A DNA stretch of 64,000 nt from Bordetella parapertussis (GTDB taxonomy: Bacteria; Pseudomonadota; Gammaproteobacteria; Burkholderiales; Casimicrobiaceae): positions 1 through 64,000 of the forward strand of contig CALQLA020000026.1 of the NCBI GenBank assembly GCA_943331295.2, in the 5' to 3' direction. Made by a program: the position numbers and the translations under genes. This document shows, one piece after another, positions 1-9,287 of this stretch. Positions within the stretch are counted from its first letter, which is position 1, and each line of letters opens with the position of its first letter. Under the pieces are notes generated by a model, which was not told where the DNA came from, searched no databases, and saw nothing but the letters and a program-made list of their open reading frames with translations.

Positions 1-211
1 AAGCGCGAACTGCTCCCCCTCGGGGGGAAGGCGCGAGAGCGCCAAGGGGGCCCACCATGAGCGCGCCGGGCCGCCCCAAGCGCGAACTGCTCCCCCTCGG
101 GGGGAAGGCGCGAGAGCGCCAAGGGGGCCGACCATGAGCGCGCCGGGCCGCCCCAAGCGCGAACTGCTCCCCCTCGGGGGGAAGGCGCGAGAGCGCCAAG
201 GGGGCCGACCA
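1..211. repeat. Tandem 77-bp intergenic repeat, about 2.7 copies
   Basis: Copies run 1-56 (partial), 57-133 and 134-211 and are nearly identical. Each full copy begins ATGAGCGCGCCGGGC, has a C/G palindrome CCCCCTCGGGGGG in the middle and ends with CAAGGGGGC a few bases before the next ATG. Each encodes a 26-codon open frame beginning [16 protein letters not shown]. The frame of copy 57 stops in an ATGA overlap with copy 134. The last copy has one extra A, so its frame runs straight into the ABC transporter ATPase at 212. The same family recurs at 32162-32238 and 35685-35761, and a related inverted form lies at 34892-35060. Confidence 0.9.
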
Positions 212-2326
212 ATGACTCGCCTGCTCGACGTCCGCGGCCTCGAGACCCATTTCACGACCGACCATGGCCTGTTCCGCGCCGTCGACGGCGTGAGCTTCAC
301 GCTCGACGCCGGACGCACGCTCGGCATCGTCGGCGAATCGGGCTGCGGCAAGAGCGTCACGTCGCTGTCGATCATGGGGCTCGTGCCGCAGCCGCCGGGA
401 CGCATCGTCGGCGGCGAGATCCTGTTCGAGGGCGTCGACCTGCTGCAGCTGCCGCCGGCCGCGATGCGCGAACTGCGCGGCGACAAGGTCGCGATGATCT
501 TCCAGGAACCGATGACGTCGCTCAACCCGGCGTTCACGATCGGCGACCAGATCATCGAGGTCATCCTGCGCCACCGCGTGATGGACCGCGCCTCGGCGAA
601 GGCGCGCGCGCTGGAAATGCTGCGGCAGGTGCGCATCCCCTCGCCGGAGTCGCGCTACGACGACTACCCGCACCGGCTCTCCGGCGGGATGCGGCAGCGG
701 GTGATGATCGCGATGGCGCTGGCCTGCGGGCCGAAGCTGCTGATCGCCGACGAGCCGACCACCGCGCTCGACGTCACGATCCAGGCGCAGATTCTCGACC
801 TGATGCGCACGCTGCGCGAGGAGACCGGCACGGCGATCATGCTGATCACGCACGACCTGGGCGTGATCGCCGAGGTGGCCGACGACGTCGTCGTGATGTA
901 CGCGGGGAAGATCGTCGAGCGGGCGCCGGTGCGCGCGCTGTTCGCCTCGCCGCAGCATCCGTACACGATCGGGCTGCTGGGCTCGATCCCGAAGCTGCAC
1001 CTCGACCAGGCCCGGCTCGCCGCGATCGAGGGGCAGGTGCCCAATCCGCGCAACCCGGTCGGTGGCTGCGCGTTCCATCCGCGGTGCCCGTTTGCCGACG
1101 ACCACTGCCGGCAGCACGTGCCGCTGCTGGCGGTGGTGGATGGCGGGCACGCGGCTGCGTGCTGGAAGGCGCCGCTCGCGTGGGCCGGCGGCGCGGTGCC
1201 GGGGACGCCGGGGCGTGCCGCGCGCGAAGCGGTCCGTTCTCCGGACGCGGGCCCCCGGGCGAGCGGCGCGGCCGGCTCGCCGCCGCTGTTGCGCGTCGAG
1301 GGCCTCGTCAAGCACTTCCCGGTGCGGACGGGGTTCTTCGGGCGCGCCGGCGGCGCCGTCCATGCCGTCGACGACATCAGCTTCACGCTGGGCGTCGGCG
1401 AGACGCTGGCGCTGGTCGGCGAATCGGGCTGCGGCAAGTCCACGGCCGGCCGCCTGCTGCTGCGCCTGATCGAGCCCACCGCCGGCCGCGTGTGGTTCGA
1501 CGGCGCGGACCTCTTCGCGCTCGACGGCGCCGCGATGCGCGCGCAGCGGCGCGCGATGCAGATCATCTTCCAGGATCCTTACGCGTCGCTCAACCCGCGG
1601 ATGACGGTGGGGCAGACGCTCGCCGAGCCGCTGGCGCTGCACGGCCTCGCCCCCGGGCGGCACCGGGAGCGCGTCGCGGAGCTGCTGGCGCTGGTCGGCC
1701 TGGCGCCCGAGCACGCGCTGCGCTACCCGCACGAGTTCTCCGGCGGCCAGCGGCAGCGGATCGGCATCGCGCGCGCGCTGGCGGTCGAGCCGCGGCTCAT
1801 CGTCTGCGACGAGCCGGTCTCCGCGCTCGACGTGTCGATCCAGGCGCAGGCGATCAACCTGCTGCAGGACCTGCAGCGGCGCCTCGGGCTGTCGTACCTC
1901 TTCATCGCGCACGATCTGGCGGTGGTGAAGCACATCGCGACGCGGGTGGCGGTGATGTACATGGGGCAGGTCATCGAGCACGCGCCGAAGGCGGCGCTGT
2001 ACGCGTCGCCGCGCCACCCGTACACGCAGGCGCTGCTCTCCGCGATTCCCGTGCCGGAGCCGGCGCTGGACCGGCAGCGAATCCTGCTGGCCGGCGACGT
2101 GCCGAGCCCGATCGATCCGCCGGCGGGCTGCCGCTTCCGTTCCCGGTGCGTGCATGCACGACCGCGGTGCGGGCAGGAGACGCCCGTCCTCGAAACGGCG
2201 CCCGATGCGCCGGAGGGCCACGCCGTGGCGTGCCATTTCTGGCGCGAGATCGAGCACCCGGCCGTGGCCGCCGCCGCCGTCGCGTCCGACCCGCGGCTCG
2301 AGGCGCTGCAGGCGGCGTTCCGGTAG
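212..2326 (+). CDS. Fused double ATP-binding protein of a dipeptide/oligopeptide-type ABC importer
   Basis: A 704-residue protein with two ABC ATPase halves of the DppD and DppF type, as in GsiA and YejF. The first half has Walker A GESGCGKS (about 41-48), signature LSGGM (156-160) and Walker B LLIADEP. The second repeats [17 protein letters not shown] and LIVCDEP. Each half ends in a Cys-containing oligopeptide/dipeptide C-terminal domain. It would power uptake through the two downstream permeases at the inner membrane. The ATG at 212 is preferred because the ABC fold begins there and the repeat supplies AAGGGGGC as a ribosome site. Starting at 134 would add 26 repeat-encoded residues. The order ATPase, binding protein, permease, permease is that of gsiABCD, but the substrate cannot be read from sequence. 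Confidence 0.93.
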   Translation: MTRLLDVRGLETHFTTDHGLFRAVDGVSFTLDAGRTLGIVGESGCGKSVTSLSIMGLVPQPPGRIVGGEILFEGVDLLQLPPAAMRELRGDKVAMIFQEPMTSLNPAFTIGDQIIEVILRHRVMDRASAKARALEMLRQVRIPSPESRYDDYPHRLSGGMRQRVMIAMALACGPKLLIADEPTTALDVTIQAQILDLMRTLREETGTAIMLITHDLGVIAEVADDVVVMYAGKIVERAPVRALFASPQHPYTIGLLGSIPKLHLDQARLAAIEGQVPNPRNPVGGCAFHPRCPFADDHCRQHVPLLAVVDGGHAAACWKAPLAWAGGAVPGTPGRAAREAVRSPDAGPRASGAAGSPPLLRVEGLVKHFPVRTGFFGRAGGAVHAVDDISFTLGVGETLALVGESGCGKSTAGRLLLRLIEPTAGRVWFDGADLFALDGAAMRAQRRAMQIIFQDPYASLNPRMTVGQTLAEPLALHGLAPGRHRERVAELLALVGLAPEHALRYPHEFSGGQRQRIGIARALAVEPRLIVCDEPVSALDVSIQAQAINLLQDLQRRLGLSYLFIAHDLAVVKHIATRVAVMYMGQVIEHAPKAALYASPRHPYTQALLSAIPVPEPALDRQRILLAGDVPSPIDPPAGCRFRSRCVHARPRCGQETPVLETAPDAPEGHAVACHFWREIEHPAVAAAAVASDPRLEALQAAFR

Positions 2327-2330
2327 TCAT

Positions 2331-2431
2331 GTAGCCCGGCGTTGAGCGACGCGAAACCCGGGGCGATGGTGCCAGGTGCTCCGCCCAACCGGGTTTCGCG
2401 TCGCTCAACACCGGGTTACGCCTATCCATTG
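2331..2431. repeat. Inverted pair of GTAGCCCGG-type repeats
   Basis: The left arm starts GTAGCCCGGCGTTGAGCG and continues GACGCGAAACCCGGG. The right arm, about 2384-2431, is its inverted counterpart ending in CCGGGTTACG. The pair can fold into a long hairpin between the ATPase and binding-protein genes. Related units lie at 5033, 25381, 50325 and 63777. It could attenuate or terminate transcription, but there is no U-run. Confidence 0.75.
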
Positions 2432-2502
2432 GTGCGATGCAGCGAATCCCCTTGTATGATGAACTGGCAGCGCACTTGCGCAGCACGGCACGGGAGCCAT
2501 CG

Positions 2503-4029
2503 ATGACCGCAACCACCCTGATCCGCCGCCTCGGCGCGTCGCTCGCCCTCTTGTCCGCGCTCGCCGCGCTGCCGGCCGCGGGCCAGCAGACGTTGCGCTT
2601 CGGCCTGGCCGAGGATCCCGACGGGCTCGACCCCACGCTCGCGCGCACGTTCGTCGGCCGCGTCGTGTTCGCTGCGTTGTGCGACAAGCTGTTCGACATC
2701 GACGAGAAGCTCAGCATCGTGCCGCAGCTCGCGAGCTCCTACGAGTGGTCGGCCGACAGCCGTGCGCTGACGATCAAGGTGCGCCCGGGCGTCACCTTCC
2801 ACGACGGCGAGAAGCTCGACGCCGCGGCCGTCAAGTTCAACATCGAGCGGCACAAGACGATGGCGGGCTCGAACCGCAAAGGCGAACTCGCCCCGGTGGC
2901 ATCCGTCGACGTCGTCGATCCGATGACCGTCCGCCTCAACCTCTCGGCGCCGTTCTCGCCGCTGCTGGCGGCGCTGGCCGACCGCGCGGGGATGATGGTG
3001 TCGCCGAAGGCCGCGCAGGCCGCCGGCGACAAGTTCGGCGCGAAGCCCGTCTGCTCCGGTCCGTTCCGGTTCGTCGAGCGCGTGGCGCAGGACCGCATCG
3101 TCGTCGAGAAGTACCCCGAATACTGGAACAAGGCCAACGTCTTCATCGACCGGATCGTCTACCTGCCGATCGTCGACTCGACCGTGCGCCTCGCCAACCT
3201 CAAGAGCGGGCAGCTCGACTTCATCGAGCGGATGGCGCCGTCGGACGTGCCGGCGCTGAAGACCGACAGCCGGTTCCGGATCGCCAAGATCACCGAGATC
3301 GGCTACCAGGGCATCACGATGAACGTGGGCAAGAGCGATCTCGCCAAGCAGAACCCGATCGGCAAGGACGCGCGGGTGCGCGAGGCCTTCGAGCTCGCGC
3401 TCGACCGCGACGGCATCGTGCAGGTGGTGATGGAAGGCGAGGCAGCGGCGGGCAACCAGTGGGTCGCGCCCGACAACCCGTACTACGCGAAGAACGTGCC
3501 CGTCCCGAAGCGCGACGTCGCGAAGGCGAAGGCGCTGCTGAAGGAAGCCGGGATGCCCAACCCGGTGGTCAACCTGATGACGCCCACCACGTCGGACGCG
3601 CAGAAGATCGCGCAGGTGGTGCAGGCGATGGTGAAGGAGGCCGGTTTCGACGTGAAGATCCAGTCGACCGAGTTCGCGACGTCGCTCGACTTGGCCGACA
3701 AGGGACAATTCGACGCCTACGTGCTCGCGTGGAGCGGCCGCGCCGATCCCGACGGCAACATCTTCAGCTTCGACGCCTGCAAGCAGCCGCTCAACTACGC
3801 CGGCTACTGCAAGCCCGAGGTCGACGAGATTCTCAACCGCTCGCGCACCGCGCGCGATCCCGCCGAGCGCAGGAAGGCGTACGAACAGCTCGCCGCGATC
3901 GTGCTGAAGGACCGGCCGATCGTCTACCTGTACCACCGGCACTGGCTGTGGGCGTACACGACGAAGCTCTCCGGCCTGCGCACCATTCCCGACGGCCTCG
4001 TTCGCGTGCAGGGGCTGAAGTTCAATTGA
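2503..4029 (+). CDS. Periplasmic solute-binding protein, family 5 (peptide-type ABC importer)
   Basis: A 508-residue extracellular binding protein that should capture the substrate in the periplasm and pass it to the permeases. The N-terminus (MTATTLIRRLGASLALLS, ending near AAG-QQT) is a Sec signal peptide. The mature part starts with the typical LRFGLAEDPDGLDP and contains VRPGVTFHDGEKLDAAAVKF, a hallmark of family 5. The ATG at 2503 is chosen because it begins the signal peptide and follows GGGAG. An in-frame start at 2437 would put 22 polar residues before it. The closest arrangement is GsiB or DppA, but glutathione, dipeptide or another ligand cannot be distinguished. Confidence 0.9.
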   Translation: MTATTLIRRLGASLALLSALAALPAAGQQTLRFGLAEDPDGLDPTLARTFVGRVVFAALCDKLFDIDEKLSIVPQLASSYEWSADSRALTIKVRPGVTFHDGEKLDAAAVKFNIERHKTMAGSNRKGELAPVASVDVVDPMTVRLNLSAPFSPLLAALADRAGMMVSPKAAQAAGDKFGAKPVCSGPFRFVERVAQDRIVVEKYPEYWNKANVFIDRIVYLPIVDSTVRLANLKSGQLDFIERMAPSDVPALKTDSRFRIAKITEIGYQGITMNVGKSDLAKQNPIGKDARVREAFELALDRDGIVQVVMEGEAAAGNQWVAPDNPYYAKNVPVPKRDVAKAKALLKEAGMPNPVVNLMTPTTSDAQKIAQVVQAMVKEAGFDVKIQSTEFATSLDLADKGQFDAYVLAWSGRADPDGNIFSFDACKQPLNYAGYCKPEVDEILNRSRTARDPAERRKAYEQLAAIVLKDRPIVYLYHRHWLWAYTTKLSGLRTIPDGLVRVQGLKFN

Positions 4030-4072
4030 GCCCCTGCGGCATGTCGACGGGTTCGGCTTCCCGCGCACGCCG

Positions 4073-5014
4073 ATGCTGAACTTCCTGCTGAAGCGCGTCG
4101 CCACGATCCTGCCGACGCTGCTGTTCGTGACGATGCTGATCTTCGGGCTGCAGCAACTCCTGCCCGGCGATCCCGCGGTGGTGCTGGCGGGCGAGGATCG
4201 CGACCCGTCGGTGGTGGCCTACCTGCACGAGAAGCTGCACCTCGACGACCCGCTGCCGGTGCGCTACGCGTACTGGCTGGGCGGCGTGCTGCGCGGCGAC
4301 CTCGGCGAGTCGATGCGGATGCAGAAGCCGGTCACGGCGCTGATCGCCGAGAAGCTGCCGGTCACGCTGGAGCTCGCCGCGATCGCGCTCGCCATCGCGC
4401 TGTCGATCGGCATCCCGGCCGGCATCGTCTCGGCGGTGAAGAAGGACACGGCCTGGGACTACGGCGCCAACGTGGTCGCGCTGTGGGGGCTGTCCACGCC
4501 CAACTTCTGGCTCGGCATCCTGATGATCCTGCTGTTCTCGGTGCAGCTGGGCTGGCTGCCGGCGTCGGGCTACGTGAGCCCGTTCGAGGACCTGAAGGCG
4601 AACCTCGCCGCGATGATCATGCCGGCGTTCGTGCTCGGCAACGCGATCGCCGCGGTGCTGATGCGGCACACGCGCAGCGCGATGCTGCAGGTGATGAGCG
4701 CCGACTACGTGCGCACCGCGCGCGCCAAGGGATTGCCCGAGCACACGGTGGTGATGAAGCACGCGCTCTCCAACGCGCTGGTGCCGGTGATCACGCTGGG
4801 CGCGCTGGAGTTCGGCACGCTGCTCTCCGGCGCGGTGCTGACCGAGCAGGTGTTCACGATCCCCGGATTCGGCAAGCTGATCGTCGACGCGGTGTTCAAC
4901 CGCGACTACGCGGTGGTGCAGGGGGTGGTGCTGTTCACGGCGACGGCGTACATCCTGCTGAACCTGTTTGCCGACGTCGCTTATTTCGTCGTCAATCCGA
5001 GGATGCGGGGGTGA
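4073..5014 (+). CDS. ABC importer permease, DppB/GsiC type
   Basis: A 313-residue inner-membrane permease. It starts with the usual first helix of the DppB family (LLKRVATILPTLLFVTMLIF) and the conserved LLPGDPA loop, followed by RGDLGES. The EAA-type cytoplasmic loop that docks on the ATPase is seen as DYVRTARAKGLPEHTVVMKH. The C-terminus ends in a helix with VNPRMRG. It lies 43 bp after the binding protein and pairs with the permease at 5112. Length and motifs are normal for the family. Confidence 0.93.
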   Translation: MLNFLLKRVATILPTLLFVTMLIFGLQQLLPGDPAVVLAGEDRDPSVVAYLHEKLHLDDPLPVRYAYWLGGVLRGDLGESMRMQKPVTALIAEKLPVTLELAAIALAIALSIGIPAGIVSAVKKDTAWDYGANVVALWGLSTPNFWLGILMILLFSVQLGWLPASGYVSPFEDLKANLAAMIMPAFVLGNAIAAVLMRHTRSAMLQVMSADYVRTARAKGLPEHTVVMKHALSNALVPVITLGALEFGTLLSGAVLTEQVFTIPGFGKLIVDAVFNRDYAVVQGVVLFTATAYILLNLFADVAYFVVNPRMRG

Positions 5015-5032
5015 TGGCCATGGTCGACCGCC

Positions 5033-5068
5033 CCCCGGGTTTCGCTGTCGCTCAACGCCGGGCTACGC
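5033..5068. repeat. Single GTAGCCCGG-type repeat unit (inverted)
   Basis: The stretch CCCGGGTTTCGCTGTCGC followed by TCAACGCCGGGCTACG is one unit of the repeat seen as a pair at 2331-2431. It fills most of the gap between the two permease genes. Confidence 0.7.
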
Positions 5069-5111
5069 TGTCCGGGCCGACCCGCGGCCCGGTCGCCGTG
5101 GCCGCCGCGCG

Positions 5112-5999
5112 ATGACCGCCGCTGCCCTTCCGGCGGGGATTCCCGCCGCCGCCCCGCGCGACCCGACGCCGGCCCGCCGCGCGCTGCGCCGGCTGGTGCG
5201 CCGCCGCGGCGCGATGCTGGGGCTCGCCGTGGTGCTGTTCTTCGTCGTGCTCGCGCTGTTCGCCCCGGTGATCGCGCCGTACGACCCGCTGCAGACGAGC
5301 TGGAGCGCGATCCGCAAGGCACCCTCGGCCGCGCATCTCTTCGGCACCGACGAGATCGGCCGCGACGTGCTCTCGCGCGTGATCTGGGGCGCGCGCGCGT
5401 CGCTGCTGGCGGGGCTCGTTTCCGTGTGCATCTCGCTGTCCTTGGGCGTGCCGGTCGGGCTCGTCGCCGGTTACGTCGGCGGCTTCACCGACGGCCTGAT
5501 CTCGCGGCTCGTCGACGCGATGCTCGCCTGCCCGTTCCTGATCCTGGCCATCGCGCTGGCGGCGTTCCTCGGCCCCAGCCTCACCAACGCGATGATCGCG
5601 ATCGGCATCTCGGCGACGCCGATCTTCATCCGGCTCACCCGGGCGCAGGTGCTGGCGGTCAAGCACGAGGACTACGTCGAGGCCGCCCGGGCGCTCGGCA
5701 ACCCCCACCTGCGGATCGCGCTCCGGCACATCCTGCCCAACGTGCTGCCGCCGCTGATCGTGCAGGCGACGCTCGCCACCGCCGCCGCGATCATCGCCGA
5801 GGCCAGCCTGTCGTTCCTGGGCCTCGGCCAGCAGCCGCCGGCACCGAGCTGGGGCAGCATGCTCAACACGGCCAAGAACTACGTCGAGAACGCCCCGTGG
5901 ATGGCCGTCTGGCCCGGCGTCTCCATCTTCCTGATGGTGCTGTCGTTCAACCTGCTGGGCGACGGCCTGCGCGACGCGCTCGACCCCCGGCATACGTAG
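5112..5999 (+). CDS. ABC importer permease, DppC/GsiD type
   Basis: A 295-residue inner-membrane permease forming a pair with the DppB-type subunit. It has the N-terminal segment typical of DppC proteins (ARRALRRLVRRRGAMLGLAVV), then LFGTDEIGRDVLSRVIWGAR, the hallmark loop of the family. The EAA motif is EDYVEAARALGNPHLRIALRH, and it ends GDGLRDALDPR. The ATG at 5112 is chosen because residues before it are repeat-derived and Arg-rich. It is the last gene of the importer operon; the next gene is 172 bp away. Confidence 0.93.
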   Translation: MTAAALPAGIPAAAPRDPTPARRALRRLVRRRGAMLGLAVVLFFVVLALFAPVIAPYDPLQTSWSAIRKAPSAAHLFGTDEIGRDVLSRVIWGARASLLAGLVSVCISLSLGVPVGLVAGYVGGFTDGLISRLVDAMLACPFLILAIALAAFLGPSLTNAMIAIGISATPIFIRLTRAQVLAVKHEDYVEAARALGNPHLRIALRHILPNVLPPLIVQATLATAAAIIAEASLSFLGLGQQPPAPSWGSMLNTAKNYVENAPWMAVWPGVSIFLMVLSFNLLGDGLRDALDPRHT

Positions 6000-6171
6000 C
6001 CCCCCCTCGGCCGGCCCGCTACGGCGGGCGAGGGGCCGGCGCAGCACGTCCTCCGGCGATCCCCGCCCCGTGTGGGATACGGGTCTTTTTCTATGGCGCC
6101 CGCCGCTGCCGCCCGTTACCATTGCCGGCGAGCCGAGCCAAACCCCTTCGGCGCCGAAAACGACACCTGCG

Positions 6172-7239
6172 ATGCTGATTTTCCGGCAATTGTTCGACCC
6201 TCAGTCCTCGACGCACACGTACCTGCTCGCCGACGACAAGACCCGGGACGCCGTGCTGATCGACCCGGTCCTCGCCCAGGCCCCGCGCGACCTGGCGCTG
6301 GTGGGGGAACTCGGGCTCCGGCTGGTCGCCACGCTGGAGACGCACACCCACGCCGACCACGTGACCGCCGCATGGCTGCTGAAGCAGCGCACCGGCAGCG
6401 CGATCGTCTGCGGCGCCGACAGCGGCGCCGTGGGCGCCGACCGCTACGTGAAGCACGGCGACCGCATCGCGTTCGGCGGCCGCCACCTGTCGGTGCGCGC
6501 GACGCCCGGCCACACCCACGGCTGCGTCACCTACGTCCTCGACGACGAGAGCATGGCCTTCACCGGCGACTGCCTGCTGATCCGCGGCTGCGGCCGCACC
6601 GATTTCCAGGAAGGCAGCGCGCAGACGCTGTACCGCTCCGTGCACACGCAGATCCTGACGCTGCCGCAGGCCTGCCTGCTCTACCCCGGGCACGACTACC
6701 GCGGCCTGACCGTGACCAGCGTCGCCGAGGAGCGCCGGTACAACCCGCGCCTCGGCGGCCAGATCAGCGAAGACGACTTCACCGGCTACATGAGCAACCT
6801 GGGCCTACCGCATCCAAAACTGATGGAGATCGCCGTGCCAGCGAACCTGAAAGTCGGTCAGCAGGAAGAGGGGGCGAACGCGTCGGAACAGACGTGGGCG
6901 CACTTGACTTACACCTTTGCCGGCATCTCCGAGATGCACCCGCAGACGCTCGAGGAGATCTCGGTGCCGGTCGAGATCATCGACGTGCGCGAGCCCGACG
7001 AGTTCACGGGACCGCTCGGCCACATCAGGAATGCCAAGCTGATCCCGCTGGGCCAGCTGATGCAGCGGCTCGGCGAGATCAGCAAGGACCTGCCGCTGGT
7101 GATGGTGTGCCGCTCCGGCGCCCGCTCGGCGCAGGCCACGGTGATCCTGCAGCGCTCGGGCTTCGCCAAGGTCGCCAACCTCAACGGCGGCATGCTGCGT
7201 TGGCGCGCCGAGGGGCACGCGGTCGAGGGCGGCAGCTAG
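6172..7239 (+). CDS. ETHE1-type persulfide dioxygenase fused to a rhodanese domain
   Basis: A 355-residue two-domain enzyme. Residues 1 to about 240 form a metallo-beta-lactamase fold with THTHADH (57-63), the iron-binding motif of persulfide dioxygenases, then [10 protein letters not shown] and a late YPGHDY. Residues about 255-350 are a rhodanese domain with catalytic loop CRSGARSA. Such fusions oxidise glutathione persulfide to sulfite and exchange sulfane sulfur with thiosulfate in the cytoplasm. The next two genes encode YeeE/YedE sulfur-transport halves, which supports a sulfide or thiosulfate role. The ATG at 6172 starts the MLIFRQLFD segment typical of the family; an upstream in-frame ATG at 6070 only adds low-complexity residues. 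Ligand specificity is inferred. Confidence 0.9.
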   Translation: MLIFRQLFDPQSSTHTYLLADDKTRDAVLIDPVLAQAPRDLALVGELGLRLVATLETHTHADHVTAAWLLKQRTGSAIVCGADSGAVGADRYVKHGDRIAFGGRHLSVRATPGHTHGCVTYVLDDESMAFTGDCLLIRGCGRTDFQEGSAQTLYRSVHTQILTLPQACLLYPGHDYRGLTVTSVAEERRYNPRLGGQISEDDFTGYMSNLGLPHPKLMEIAVPANLKVGQQEEGANASEQTWAHLTYTFAGISEMHPQTLEEISVPVEIIDVREPDEFTGPLGHIRNAKLIPLGQLMQRLGEISKDLPLVMVCRSGARSAQATVILQRSGFAKVANLNGGMLRWRAEGHAVEGGS

Positions 7240-7279
7240 GCCGCCTCGCCTCCGATGCTCGCCGCGATCGGGTGACCCG

Positions 7280-7714
7280 GTGACGATCGACTGGGTGTCG
7301 TTCACTCCCTGGGCGGCGCTCGCCGGCGGGGTGCTGATCGGCATCGGCGCGTCGGTTCTGGTGCTGCTCAACGGCCGCGTGGCCGGCATCAGCGGCATCC
7401 TCGGCGGGTTGCTCCGGCCCGCCGCCGGCGACGTCGCGTGGCGCGTCGCCTTCGTCGCCGGCCTGGTCGCCGCGCCTTCCGTGTACCTGCTGGTCGCCGG
7501 TCCGCCGCGCGTCCTGGTCGAGGCCGGCATGCCGACGCTGGTCGTCGCGGGCCTGCTGGTGGGCATCGGCACCCGCTACGGCGGCGGCTGCACCAGCGGG
7601 CACGGCGTGTGCGGCATCTGCCGGATGTCGCCGCGGTCGATCGTCGCGACGCTGGTGTTCATGGCGGCGGGGTTCGTCACCGTGTACGTCGTGCGCCACC
7701 TCGTCGGGGCCTGA
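7280..7714 (+). CDS. YeeE/YedE family membrane protein, first half
   Basis: A 144-residue membrane protein with four or five hydrophobic helices and the signature [12 protein letters not shown], whose Cys is thought to carry thiosulfate or another sulfur species through the membrane in YeeE-type transporters. It starts with GTG at 7280. It is one half of a split transporter; the partner follows after 9 bp. Position after the persulfide dioxygenase-rhodanese suggests uptake or export of sulfur compounds linked to sulfide detoxification. Confidence 0.88.
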   Translation: MTIDWVSFTPWAALAGGVLIGIGASVLVLLNGRVAGISGILGGLLRPAAGDVAWRVAFVAGLVAAPSVYLLVAGPPRVLVEAGMPTLVVAGLLVGIGTRYGGGCTSGHGVCGICRMSPRSIVATLVFMAAGFVTVYVVRHLVGA

Positions 7715-7723
7715 CGCGCCGCC

Positions 7724-8185
7724 ATGCTGCTGTTCACCGCCTTCGCCTCCGGCCTGATCTTCGGCTTCGGCCTGCTGGTGTCCGGCATGGTCAACCCGGC
7801 CAAGGTGCTGGGGTTCCTCGACGTCGCGGGCCGGTGGGACCCGTCGCTCGCGCTGGTGATGGTGGGCGCCATCGCCGTCGGGACGATCGCGTTCTTCTTC
7901 GCCGGCAGGTGGGCCGAGACGATCCTGCACGCGCCGATGCAACTGCCGAAGGTCAGCGCGATCGACGGGCGGCTCGTATTCGGCAGCACGCTGTTCGGCG
8001 CGGGTTGGGGGCTGGCCGGAATCTGTCCCGGGCCGGCGCTGACGCTGGTCGGGGCGGGGATCGGGAAGGGGTTCGTGTTTGTCGGGGCGATGCTGGCGGG
8101 GATGGTGCTGTTCGAGGTTGTCGAGCGGGTTCGGGCGAAGGCGGGCGTGGTCGCGGCGCCGGCGCCGGCGCCGCGTCGCGACTGA
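7724..8185 (+). CDS. YeeE/YedE family membrane protein, second half (DUF6691-like)
   Basis: A 153-residue membrane protein and the partner of the previous gene. It has the GLLVSGMVNPAKVLGFLD segment and the second signature GAGWGLAGICPGPAL with the conserved Cys. In longer YeeE proteins the two halves are one polypeptide; here they are separate adjacent genes, as in the PmpA/PmpB pairs. The C-terminus (PAPAPRRD) is a cytosolic tail. Confidence 0.88.
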   Translation: MLLFTAFASGLIFGFGLLVSGMVNPAKVLGFLDVAGRWDPSLALVMVGAIAVGTIAFFFAGRWAETILHAPMQLPKVSAIDGRLVFGSTLFGAGWGLAGICPGPALTLVGAGIGKGFVFVGAMLAGMVLFEVVERVRAKAGVVAAPAPAPRRD

Positions 8186-8195
8186 TCGTCGCGGG

Positions 8196-8597
8196 GTGAC
8201 GGTGATAACGCTTACGGGCACGATCAGGGATGGCTTCGGCATTGCCGCCACCAACCTCGCGCACGTCATGGCACTCATCGAACACCGGATCGGTCTCGGT
8301 CCTCTCGTTCGCGGCACGTTGAACCTTGCCCTTCCCGAGCCCTACATCGTGGTTCCGGACGCACGGGTCGAGAGGCACGAGTACAACCACCACGAGTACA
8401 TCAAGCTCCAGCGCTGCCGGATTTCCAGCGTCCGGGCAGTCATCCTGCGGCCAAACACGCATGAGAGCGGCTACGGACACGGACCGGCACACCTGGAGGT
8501 CCTGTCGACGCTGAACTTCCGCGAGCAATTCGGGCTGAAGACCGGTCACGCGATCCGGGTCGAAGTTGAAGGCGACGAAGCCTGGTGGCGGGCTTGA
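8196..8597 (+). CDS. CTP-dependent riboflavin kinase-like protein (DUF120)
   Basis: A 133-residue protein starting with GTG at 8196 (VTVITLTGTIRDGFG). It matches the layout of the archaeal CTP-dependent riboflavin kinase family: an initial G-x-G segment, a central RGTLNLAL in place of the family's PGTLN, a TH pair in NTHESG, and a C-terminal LEVLSTLNFREQFGLKTG with VEVE. The length equals that of the archaeal enzymes (about 130-140). In that family the protein phosphorylates riboflavin to FMN using CTP. It follows the sulfur-transport genes by 10 bp and precedes a cupin. Function in this bacterium is inference; loss of the first Pro in the PGTLN motif could mean a changed role. Confidence 0.6.
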   Translation: MTVITLTGTIRDGFGIAATNLAHVMALIEHRIGLGPLVRGTLNLALPEPYIVVPDARVERHEYNHHEYIKLQRCRISSVRAVILRPNTHESGYGHGPAHLEVLSTLNFREQFGLKTGHAIRVEVEGDEAWWRA

Positions 8598-8721
8598 TGC
8601 CCGACGCTTTGATCGAGCGGGCGTGCAGGATCGGTATTCGTCCTCCGTCGCACCCGCCGCTCGTGCCGGTCGGCACAAGCCGGCATTCCGTGAGTCACTT
8701 CAGTTCAACGAGGCACAGCCC

Positions 8722-9117
8722 ATGACCACGCAAGGATTCGTCGCTTCGCACGCCAGGGATGCGGTCTTCGAGCGCGGCCTGCGCTTGTTCTACGAATACC
8801 GGGACCTCGGCATCGAGGCCGCGACCGAGGGACGCGTGGTCGCGCACGTCATCAGGGCCGCCGCCGGCACGGAGTTCTCGAGCCAGCCGCACCTGCACCG
8901 GACGCAGTTCCAGCTGGTCTACATCCTGAAAGGCTGGATCGAGTTCGAGTACGAAGGCCAGGGCGTCGTGCGCCTGGAAGCCGGCTCCTGCGTGCACCAG
9001 CCACCGGGCATTCGCCATCGGGAGCTGGGCCACAGCGACGACATCGAAATGCTGGAGGTCGTGCTGCCGGCGGGCTTCGCCACCGAAGAAGTCGCGTCCG
9101 TTCAAGGCCAGGCCTGA
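8722..9117 (+). CDS. Small cupin-domain protein
   Basis: A 131-residue single-domain cupin. The core reads QPHLHRTQFQLVYILKGW (metal-ligand His, then the beta-strand) and continues EFEYEGQGVVRLEAGSCVHQPPGIRH, which is the second cupin motif. Such proteins bind a metal and often sense or convert a small molecule. The substrate is not evident. The ATG at 8722 is chosen because the upstream in-frame extension is not protein-like. Confidence 0.8.
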   Translation: MTTQGFVASHARDAVFERGLRLFYEYRDLGIEAATEGRVVAHVIRAAAGTEFSSQPHLHRTQFQLVYILKGWIEFEYEGQGVVRLEAGSCVHQPPGIRHRELGHSDDIEMLEVVLPAGFATEEVASVQGQA

Positions 9118-9287
9118 CAAGCTCGAGTGAGGGCCGGGCATGCTGAAGCCCTCGGTGCCTTCGCCGCCCGCGCCGATCCGGAAGCCCTGCCGAGTGTCCG
9201 TCTCGCTCCAGGCCCTCACCGTCGCCGAACTCGAAGCGATCGCGGCCTCCCGGTTTCCGGAGGGCCGGTTCGCCAACGCTGCCGCGG

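Noticed and set aside
1-211. CRISPR array
   Set aside because: The copies are directly abutting 77-bp repeats without unique spacers, and the same unit occurs singly elsewhere.
134-211. Start of the ABC ATPase at 134
   Set aside because: The 26 extra residues are encoded by the repeat and precede the conserved ABC fold; kept only as a possible extension.
6000-6080. Rho-independent terminator after the importer operon
   Set aside because: A GC-rich stem can be drawn (GGCCCGC/GCGGGC), but there is no U-run and other pairings are as good.
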